Shown one piece after another: positions 57,937 through 64,000 of a stretch of 64,000 nucleotides of DNA; the first letter of the stretch is position 1; every line of letters starts with the position of its first letter. This DNA comes from Dechloromonas aromatica (nom. nud.). Lineage in GTDB: Bacteria > Pseudomonadota > Gammaproteobacteria > Burkholderiales > Rhodocyclaceae. The notes under the pieces were generated by a model. That model did not search any database. It was not told the origin of the DNA and saw nothing but the letters and a program-made list of their open reading frames with translations. The position numbers and the translations under genes were made by a program. Where the stretch lies: positions 62,001-126,000 of the forward strand of contig JAFIHA010000009.1 in assembly GCA_017848965.1 (NCBI GenBank). Reading direction: 5' to 3'.

Positions 57937-58831
57937 AACGGCCGACCTCGCCGAAATCGACCAGTTCTGCGACGCGCTGTGGCTGGAAGACGGCCTGGCC
58001 AAGGCGACGCTCGCCAGCTACCGCAGCGACCTCGGCCGGCTCGCTGGCTGGCTCGCCGGACACGGCCACGAGGCCCTGCTCGACCTGCGCGAGAGCACGC
58101 TGGCCGGCTTCGTCGCCGAATTGTCGCGCAGCACGCGCGCCAGTTCGCAGGCGCGTTATCTTTCCACCTTGCGTCGCTTCTATCGCTGGCAGGTCAGCCG
58201 CGGCCGCATCGTCGTCGATCCAACGCTGCAGCTAGCGAACCCCAGCCTGCCCGCCCGCCTGCCCAAGGTGATGTCGGAAGCCCAGGTCGGCGCCCTGCTC
58301 GCCGCCCCTGACCTGGAGACGCCGCTCGGCTTGCGCGACCGCGCCATGCTGGAGACGCTGTACGCGACCGGCCTGCGCGTTTCCGAACTGGTTGGCCTGC
58401 AACTGCATTCGATCAGCCTCAACGACGGCGTGCTGCGCGCCTTCGGCAAGGGCAGCAAGGAACGCCTGGTGCCGCTCGGCGAGCAGGCGATCGACTGGAT
58501 TGCCCGCTACCTGCGCGAAAGCCGCGCCGACATCCTCGGCGCCCGGCAGAGCGACGCCTTGTTCGTCACCGCCCGCGGCGGCGCCATGACCCGTCACGCC
58601 TTCTGGCACCTGATCAAGCGCTACGCGCTGCTGGCCGGCATCGACCCGGCGAAGCTGTCGCCGCACGTGCTGCGCCACGCCTTCGCCACCCACCTGCTCA
58701 ACCACGGCGCCGACCTGCGTGTGGTCCAGTTGCTGCTCGGCCATGCCGACATCTCGACGACGCAGATCTACACCCATGTCGCCCGCGAACGCCTGAAAGC
58801 GCTGCACGCCGTCCATCATCCGCGTGGCTGA
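57911..58831 (+). CDS. xerD: Site-specific tyrosine recombinase XerD
   Basis: Tyrosine recombinase of 306 residues that resolves chromosome dimers at dif with XerC. N-terminal SAM-like core-binding domain (about 10-95) and catalytic domain with Arg in LYATGLRVSELVGLQ near 158, Lys in GKGSKERLVPLG near 181, the H-x-x-R in LSPHVLRHAFATHLLNHGADLR near 255, His in LGHADISTTQIYTHV near 278 and the nucleophile Tyr near 286. ATG 57911 lies inside the ogt 3' end; the longer frame reads through ogt out of phase. Confidence 0.95.
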   Translation: MKTPVLAARTADLAEIDQFCDALWLEDGLAKATLASYRSDLGRLAGWLAGHGHEALLDLRESTLAGFVAELSRSTRASSQARYLSTLRRFYRWQVSRGRIVVDPTLQLANPSLPARLPKVMSEAQVGALLAAPDLETPLGLRDRAMLETLYATGLRVSELVGLQLHSISLNDGVLRAFGKGSKERLVPLGEQAIDWIARYLRESRADILGARQSDALFVTARGGAMTRHAFWHLIKRYALLAGIDPAKLSPHVLRHAFATHLLNHGADLRVVQLLLGHADISTTQIYTHVARERLKALHAVHHPRG

Positions 58832-58902
58832 AAGCCGGATTGCCATTGGCATGGACAGCATCCGCCGCTACGATGCCGTTTTTCCTCTCGAGAACGAAGC
58901 TC

Positions 58903-59655
58903 ATGGACAATCGCAATTCCTGGCCGCTGCTCGGCCTTGGCCTCCTCCTCGCCTTTGGCCTGATCGGCGGCGCGACGGTGCTGGCGAAGCATTTCAAGAC
59001 CCTGGGCGCGCCCAAGCAGAGCATTTCGGTCAAGGGGCTGGCCGAGAAACCGGTCAAGGCCGACTCCGCCGAATGGAGCATCGGCATTGCCGTGCACGGC
59101 GCCGATTTCGCCGCCACCCTGAACGCGCTACGTCAGGCGCGGCCGATCATCGACGGCTTCCTCACGGAGCAGGGTTTCGCCGCCGACAGCACCAGCGCCG
59201 GCCCGGAATCGGTGAGCCCGCACCACGAGTACGAACCCCTGCCGCAAGGCGGCTCGCGCCAGGTGCAGCGCGGCTTCGACGGCAAGCAACTGTTCGTCGT
59301 CCGTTCCACCGCGCTCGATACCATCGCCAAGGCGCACAGCGCGATCATCGAACTCAAGGCGCAGGGCAAGCCCATCGTCTATGACGATCCGCGCTACCTG
59401 ATCAACGACCTGGAAAGCGTCAAGATGTCCTTGATCGGCGCGGCGACCCGCAACGCCCGGCAGCGTGCCGAAGAATTCGCCAAGGTCGGCGACGCCCGGG
59501 TCGGCGCCATGCGCTCGGCGTCGCAGGGCGCTTTCTACATCCTGCCGGCCAACGGCAGCGAAGAGGAGGCCAGCGATTACGGCGGGGTCTATGACAAGAC
59601 GACGGTGGACAAGAAGGCGCGCGTCGTCGTCACCATCGAATACGCCATCGAGTAG
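58903..59655 (+). CDS. SIMPL-domain (DUF541) periplasmic protein
   Basis: 250-residue protein with an N-terminal membrane anchor or signal (about 7-27) and a SIMPL/DUF541 domain: ISVKGLAEKPVKADSAEWSIGIAVHG near 41-66, then SLIGAATRNARQRAEEFAKVGDARVGAMRSASQGAFYI near 178-215 and ARVVVTIEYAIE at the end. Related proteins (BP26/OMP28, YggE) are periplasmic and linked to oxidative stress; the function is not established. Preferred start ATG 58903; the earlier frame lacks conservation. Confidence 0.85.
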   Translation: MDNRNSWPLLGLGLLLAFGLIGGATVLAKHFKTLGAPKQSISVKGLAEKPVKADSAEWSIGIAVHGADFAATLNALRQARPIIDGFLTEQGFAADSTSAGPESVSPHHEYEPLPQGGSRQVQRGFDGKQLFVVRSTALDTIAKAHSAIIELKAQGKPIVYDDPRYLINDLESVKMSLIGAATRNARQRAEEFAKVGDARVGAMRSASQGAFYILPANGSEEEASDYGGVYDKTTVDKKARVVVTIEYAIE

Positions 59656-59736
59656 GCAGCACCGGGGTTTTGCCGGGCTTGCCGGGTCCGACGTTTGGCG
59701 CTACCTTGACTGGCAGAAAAACACGGAGGGAGATCG

Positions 59737-60645
59737 ATGGGCCTGCTTCGCCTGCTGGCACTGACGCTGTGCGCGCTGCTCGCCGCCTGCGATCGCCCGC
59801 AAGACGCCGCCCTGCCGCTGGACTACCGGACGACGCCAACGGCCGAAACCACCCCGCTCTACCGCTTTGCGGTGCATCCGCTGCATAACCCGAACAAGCT
59901 CGCCGAAGCCTACCAGCCGCTGATCGACCTGCTCAACGCCAGCATTCCGGAAGCCCGCTTCGAACTCGAGGCATCGCGTGACTACCAGGCCTACGAGGCG
60001 AAATACCGCGCCCGCGGCCCGGAATTCCTGCTCCCCAACCCCTGGCAGTCGCTGCAGGCGATGAAACTGGGCTACCGCGTCATCGCCATGGCCGGCGACG
60101 CCGAGGATTTTCGCGGCCTCTTCATCGTCCGTCGCGACAGCCCGATCCGCCATCCGGCGGACCTCAAGGGCAAGCGCGTCGGCTATCCGTCGCCGACCGC
60201 GCTCGCCGCCTGCATCATGCCGCAGTACTTCCTGCACGAGAACGGCATCGACATCAATCATGACATCGAAAACAGCTACGTCGGCTCGCAGGAATCGTCA
60301 ATCATGAGCGCCTATCTCGGCCATACCGCGGTCGCCGCCACCTGGCCGCCGCCCTGGCGCCTGTTCCTGCGCGACCATCCGGCCGAGGCCGCGCAACTGC
60401 GCGTGCTTTGGGAAACCGAACCGCTGCTCAACAATTCGGTCATGGTGCGTAACAACGTCCCCGAGCCCATCGTCCAGGCGGTACGTAACATCCTGCTCAA
60501 GCTGGAGGACAGCGACAGCGGCCAACTGGTCCTGGCGGCAATGGCCACCGCCCGCTTCCATTTCGCGGATGACACGACTTATCAGGTGGTTGATGCCTAC
60601 ATCCGGCGTTTCGAGCAGGAAGTGCGTCCGGTGGAACAGCGATGA
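59737..60645 (+). CDS. PhnD-like periplasmic binding lipoprotein coupled to a kinase
   Basis: 302-residue lipoprotein (lipobox LAAC, Cys near 18) of the phosphate/phosphonate-binding PhnD family: [26 protein letters not shown] near 46-72, [24 protein letters not shown] near 98-120, and [17 protein letters not shown] near 144-160. Its stop overlaps the start of a hybrid kinase (ATGA), and no ABC permease is adjacent, so it probably serves as the sensing subunit of that kinase and not as a transporter component. The ligand is unknown. Confidence 0.88.
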   Translation: MGLLRLLALTLCALLAACDRPQDAALPLDYRTTPTAETTPLYRFAVHPLHNPNKLAEAYQPLIDLLNASIPEARFELEASRDYQAYEAKYRARGPEFLLPNPWQSLQAMKLGYRVIAMAGDAEDFRGLFIVRRDSPIRHPADLKGKRVGYPSPTALAACIMPQYFLHENGIDINHDIENSYVGSQESSIMSAYLGHTAVAATWPPPWRLFLRDHPAEAAQLRVLWETEPLLNNSVMVRNNVPEPIVQAVRNILLKLEDSDSGQLVLAAMATARFHFADDTTYQVVDAYIRRFEQEVRPVEQR

Positions 60646-62987
60646 AGCAGCTTCGCCATCGGCTGCTCGGCAACTTGCGGCGCCAACTGGCGGTCGGCGT
60701 CGCCGTCCTGGTCGCCCTGATCATGACCCTGTTCATCCTCGAAACGAGCAGTCGCCAAGAGGATTTCGCGATCGAGCAGCACCGGGTGCGGAGTGTTGCG
60801 CTGGCGCGCAGCATCGCCGCCTCGGCGGCGCTCTGGGTGGCGGCTCGCGACTTCGCCGGCCTGCAGGAGATCGTAGACGGCCTGGCCGATTATCCCGGGC
60901 TGCAGCACGCCATCATCGTCGACCTGCGCGGACAGATCCTCGCCCACAACGAACCCGACAAACGCGGCCTCTACCTTGACGACCTGCCGCCCCGGCCCGC
61001 CGCCGCCGTGCTGCGCCAGACCCGCCTCGCCGTCGACCTGGCAACGCCGATCCTGCTCCAGGACAAGAGCGTCGGCTGGCTGCGCCTGGGCATCAGCGAT
61101 CCGGCGCTGGCCGGCGAAATCTCCCGCATCCGGCGCGACGGTCTGCTCTATACGCTGTTCGCCATCCTTCTCGCCAGCGCCTTCGCAACCCTCGGCGCGC
61201 GCTACCTGACCCGCCGTCTGCACGCCATCCAGCGGGTCGCCGACGCCGTCCAGCGCGGCGACACGCAAACCCGCGTCGAACTCGCCGGCAGCGACGAAGC
61301 GGCTCGCCTGGGCGACGCCGTCAATGCCATGCTCGACGCGCTGGCCAGCCGCGCCGAGGAGTTGCGCGCCAGCGAAACGCGCCACGCGACCATCCTCGAC
61401 AACGTCAGCGCCTGCATCTACCTGAAAGACATCGAGGGCCGCTACCTCTACGCCAACCGCCCGGTCCGCGAACTGTTCAAGTGCTCGCTCGACGAACTGG
61501 TCGGCAACGACGACAGCCGATTCTTCGATGCCGCGACCGTCGAACAGATCAGGCAGAACGATGCCCGTGCCCTGCGCGACGGCGAGACGATTCGTACCGA
61601 AGAGGACAATGTCGACCTGCTGAGCGGGCGGCACACCATCTACTGGACGGTCAAACTGCCGCTGCGCGACGAACGGGGAAACATCTACGCGCTGTGCGGC
61701 ATTTCCACCGACATCAGCGAACGCAAGCAGGCCGAACTGCTGCTCGCCCGCCACAAGGAAACCCTCGAAGCGGAAGTCCGGCAGCGCACCTTCGACCTCT
61801 CGCAGGCGCGCGATGCGGCGGAAGCGGCGAGCCGCGCCAAGAGTACCTTCCTGGCCAACATGAGCCACGAACTGCGGACGCCGATGAACGCGATCATGGG
61901 CATGACCGGCGTCCTCCTGCGCCGCAGCCACGACCCGGCGCTCAAGGAGCAACTGGGCAAGATCGATCAGGCGTCGCGCCACCTGCTGCACGTCATCAAC
62001 GACATCCTCGATCTCTCCAAGATCGAGGCCAACCGTCTGGAAATCGCCCGTGCGCCGTTCCGTCTGGGCGGCGTGCTGGAAAACGTCTGCAGCCTGATCG
62101 GCCAGCGCGCCACCAGCAAGGGGCTGCGCCTGGTCAGCGAGGCGGCGCCGGAACTGACCCGCCGCGAATTCCTGGGCGATGCCCTGCGCCTCGAACAGAT
62201 CCTGCTCAATTTCGCCGGCAATGCCGTCAAATTCACCGAACACGGCGAAGTCCGGATCAAAGTCGAAGCCCTCGCCGCGCGGGACGACATTGCCAGACTG
62301 CGCTTCGCCGTCATCGACACCGGCATCGGCATCTCGCCCGAGGCGCAGCAGCGCCTGTTCACCGCCTTCGAGCAGGCCGACAACTCGACCACCCGCAAGT
62401 ACGGCGGCACCGGACTCGGCCTGGCGATCAGCAAGCGGCTGATCGAAATGATGGACGGCCAGTTCGGCGTGGACAGCACGCCGGGCGTCGGCAGCACCTT
62501 CTGGTTCAGCGTCGACCTCGAAACGGGGGCGCCAGGAGTGGACGCCGCCCCCAAGGCGCTGGAAGCTCCCGAGGAAAAACTTCGACAGCGGCACCAGCGC
62601 GCCCGCATCCTGCTCGCCGAGGATGAACCGATCAACCGCGAGGTCTCGCTGGCGCTGCTCGAAGACGCCGCGCTCGCCGTCGATGTCGCGGAGGACGGCG
62701 AACAGGCGCTGACCCTGGCCGGCAAGAACGCCTACGCGCTGATCCTGATGGACATCCAGATGCCGAAAATGAATGGCCTCGACGCCACTCGCGCCATCCG
62801 CCGCTTGCCGCAGCACGCGCAGACACCGATCCTGGCGATGACCGCCAACGCCTTCGACGAGGATCGCCAGACCTGCCTGGCCGCCGGCATGAACGACCAC
62901 ATCAGCAAGCCGATCGACCCCGACCGGCTGTTCGCCACGCTGCTGCGCTGGCTGCCGGAAGACGCAGAAACGCCGCCTCAGACGTAG
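60642..62987 (+). CDS. Hybrid sensor histidine kinase (HAMP-PAS-HisKA-HATPase-REC)
   Basis: 781-residue inner-membrane kinase: TM1 about 16-35, periplasmic sensor about 36-165, TM2 about 170-190, HAMP, PAS ([23 protein letters not shown] near 250-272, ending with [13 protein letters not shown]), HisKA (His near 409 in [13 protein letters not shown]), HATPase_c ([23 protein letters not shown]) and receiver (Asp near 703 in [12 protein letters not shown]). No HPt, so phosphate must go to a separate HPt or stay internal. The upstream PhnD-like lipoprotein is its probable sensor; no output regulator is adjacent in this window. Confidence 0.93.
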   Translation: MKQLRHRLLGNLRRQLAVGVAVLVALIMTLFILETSSRQEDFAIEQHRVRSVALARSIAASAALWVAARDFAGLQEIVDGLADYPGLQHAIIVDLRGQILAHNEPDKRGLYLDDLPPRPAAAVLRQTRLAVDLATPILLQDKSVGWLRLGISDPALAGEISRIRRDGLLYTLFAILLASAFATLGARYLTRRLHAIQRVADAVQRGDTQTRVELAGSDEAARLGDAVNAMLDALASRAEELRASETRHATILDNVSACIYLKDIEGRYLYANRPVRELFKCSLDELVGNDDSRFFDAATVEQIRQNDARALRDGETIRTEEDNVDLLSGRHTIYWTVKLPLRDERGNIYALCGISTDISERKQAELLLARHKETLEAEVRQRTFDLSQARDAAEAASRAKSTFLANMSHELRTPMNAIMGMTGVLLRRSHDPALKEQLGKIDQASRHLLHVINDILDLSKIEANRLEIARAPFRLGGVLENVCSLIGQRATSKGLRLVSEAAPELTRREFLGDALRLEQILLNFAGNAVKFTEHGEVRIKVEALAARDDIARLRFAVIDTGIGISPEAQQRLFTAFEQADNSTTRKYGGTGLGLAISKRLIEMMDGQFGVDSTPGVGSTFWFSVDLETGAPGVDAAPKALEAPEEKLRQRHQRARILLAEDEPINREVSLALLEDAALAVDVAEDGEQALTLAGKNAYALILMDIQMPKMNGLDATRAIRRLPQHAQTPILAMTANAFDEDRQTCLAAGMNDHISKPIDPDRLFATLLRWLPEDAETPPQT

Positions 62988-63331
62988 AGATCGACCTGCG
63001 TGCCGAGGATATCGTCGCTACTCGCCGCCGCCCCCGTTGCCGCGCCAGCCGGTTCGCTCTTCGCTTGTTCGCTCTGGGCCTCGGCCGCTTCCCGCGCCTC
63101 CTGCGCCTGCAACTGGGCGATCTGCGCTTGCAGGGCGGCGATCTGCGCCTGCAGGATTTCGGCCTGCTTTTCGGTTTCCTCGGACGGATCCTTGAGCAAC
63201 TGACTCAATTCCTTCTGCAGCGCCGACAACTGTTTCTGCAGCGCGGCGATGCGCGACGCCGAAGCATTCCCCGAACTGGCGACGCTGGCGCTGACCGCCG
63301 TCGTGCCGCCGACCGCACTGATCGATGCCAT
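62978..63331 (-). CDS. FlxA-like coiled-coil protein
   Basis: 117-residue protein with a short Ser/Ala-rich N-terminus and a long heptad-rich coiled coil (about 28-90: [19 protein letters not shown], then repeats of [12 protein letters not shown]), followed by an Ala/Ser-rich tail ending [10 protein letters not shown]. This is the FlxA-like family, in E. coli under flagellar (FliA) control, of unknown function. Its stop overlaps the kinase 3' end by 10 nt, convergently. Confidence 0.82.
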   Translation of the reverse strand: MASISAVGGTTAVSASVASSGNASASRIAALQKQLSALQKELSQLLKDPSEETEKQAEILQAQIAALQAQIAQLQAQEAREAAEAQSEQAKSEPAGAATGAAASSDDILGTQVDLYV

Positions 63332-63438
63332 GATGTTCTCCCTGTGTCATTTTCCTGTCTACATTTACGGCACCGGCGAGCGCAGCTTGTGCCATCGGCG
63401 GGTAAAAGCGGGTAAAGAGCGCCTGCCCGCCGGCCACG

Positions 63439-63606
63439 CTAGCAGCCTGTCGGACTTGATGGGTCGCAGCGAAAAAAGTGGGAGACGAGGGCAGTTTTTC
63501 ACGGGTTTCAAGCGAATAGTCGTTCTATTCGCGCAGAAACACGGGGAAAAATGAACCGTCTTCCCGCTTTTTGCAGCCGACTTGGTCAAGTCCGACAGGC
63601 TGCTAG
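63439..63606. mobile_element. 168-bp MITE-like palindromic element with 19-bp terminal inverted repeats
   Basis: Terminal repeats CTAGCAGCCTGTCGGACTT (63439-63457) and its exact complement (63588-63606). The interior is also a near-perfect palindrome: paired AAAAA/TTTTT and GGGA blocks on the two arms, and a central hairpin GCGAATAG-TCGTT-CTATTCGC (63512-63532) exactly at the midpoint. It encodes nothing. A decayed relative lies at 32555. The ends could include a CTAG or TA target duplication. A non-autonomous transposon (MITE) is the best reading. Confidence 0.78.
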
Positions 63607-63637
63607 AATTGCGCCTCCCGACCCGAAGCGCAATCCG

Positions 63638-64000
63638 ATGAGCAAAGCCGCCCACGCCCCCGAAACCCAGGCCACTCAGTTCCTCAAGGCGAACAAGGTG
63701 GCCTACGCGCCACATCTCTACGCCTACGAGGAACACGGCGGCACCCGCGTCTCGGCCCGCGAACTCGGCGTCGACGAGCACGCCGTGGTGAAGACGCTGA
63801 TCTTCGAGGACGAGAACGGCAAGCCGCTGATCGTGCTGATGCACGGCGACTGCAAGGTATCGACCAAGGAACTGGCGCGGCAGATTCCGTGCAAGAAGGT
63901 CGAGCCGTGCAAGCCCGAGGTGGCCAACCGCCACACCGGTTTCCTGGTCGGCGGCACCAGCCCTTTCGGCACCAAGAAGGCGATGCCGGTGTTCATCGAG
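63638..64000 (+). CDS. ybaK: YbaK-type Cys-tRNA(Pro) deacylase (3' end cut by window edge)
   Basis: First 121 residues of a YbaK/EbsC-family trans-editing deacylase that removes Cys from mischarged tRNA-Pro. ATG 63638 follows the MITE by 31 bp. Motifs: ATQFLKANKVAYAPHLYAYEEHGG near 12-35, VVKTLIFEDENGKPLIVLMHGDCKVSTKELA near 50-80, and the catalytic-site block GFLVGGTSPFGTKKAMPVFIE near 101-121. The usual length is about 155-160 residues, so some 35 residues lie outside the window. Confidence 0.92.
   Translation, partial: MSKAAHAPETQATQFLKANKVAYAPHLYAYEEHGGTRVSARELGVDEHAVVKTLIFEDENGKPLIVLMHGDCKVSTKELARQIPCKKVEPCKPEVANRHTGFLVGGTSPFGTKKAMPVFIE

Overview
This 64-kb window is GC-rich and densely coding, with many 1-4 nt start/stop overlaps. 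It looks like chromosome of a respiratory betaproteobacterium, most likely a Rhodocyclales member (Dechloromonas/Azonexus-like). That assignment is an inference from gene content: CcoG, GTP-type PckG, the leuS-lptE-holA order, PilSR-AmpD, two hemerythrin-type proteins and an mhp-type aromatic pathway. I see no rRNA, tRNA, CRISPR array, phage or complete insertion sequence. The mobile-type DNA I found is a 168-bp MITE-like palindrome near the right end, a decayed relative at 32.55 kb, and a 118-bp palindrome at 18.0 kb.

Layout. 1-3.1 kb: a sigma-54 enhancer-binding regulator (cut by the left edge) divergent from ccoG. 3.1-7.0 kb: an alpha/beta hydrolase, a TDT/SLAC1-type carrier, and a Pit phosphate transporter with its PhoU-like partner. 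7.0-12.5 kb: a tightly coupled leftward operon for 2-hydroxyacid oxidation (lutA, lutB, a truncated aldehyde dehydrogenase, a D-2-hydroxyacid dehydrogenase, lutC, an S4 RNA-binding protein) with a divergent IclR regulator. 12.5-19.3 kb: a penicillin-binding protein, malic enzyme and PEP carboxykinase (the C4/C3 node) and an aminotransferase.

19.4-32.5 kb is the catabolic centrepiece. An 11-gene leftward cluster encodes a complete lower mhp pathway: MhpB ring cleavage, MhpC hydrolase, MhpD hydratase, MhpE aldolase and MhpF acetaldehyde dehydrogenase. It also carries an HsaAB-like two-component flavin monooxygenase in the place usually held by MhpA, an ABC importer whose two permeases and one ATPase are fused into a single 951-residue protein, and a hemerythrin-like protein. 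The MhpR-type IclR regulator is divergent. The expected products are a short-chain acid, pyruvate and acetyl-CoA; the neighbouring malic enzyme, PEP carboxykinase and lut genes suit growth on such C2-C4 products.

32.5-40.6 kb: AmpD, PilR/PilS, a small PP0621-type protein, a ParA-like ATPase, a membrane-anchored TAXI-type binding protein and UvrD, all leftward. 40.8-45.5 kb: an unrecognised 116-residue protein, then leuS-lptE-holA. 45.5-51.8 kb: a four-gene signalling operon (TonB-dependent receptor, YfiR-like periplasmic protein, hybrid histidine kinase, REC-GGDEF cyclase). 51.8-58.9 kb: a cysteine-rich small protein, proA, bacteriohemerythrin overlapping a glutaryl-CoA-dehydrogenase-like gene, a polar amino-acid ABC transporter, ogt and xerD. 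58.9-64 kb: a SIMPL-domain protein, a PhnD-like lipoprotein coupled to a second hybrid kinase, a FlxA-like coiled-coil protein, the MITE-like element and the start of a YbaK-type deacylase.

The strongest leads are the LivH-LivM-LivG triple fusion inside a hybrid mhp cluster, the two receptor-plus-hybrid-kinase operons, the catalytically incomplete aldehyde dehydrogenase inside the lut operon, and the structured palindromic repeats.
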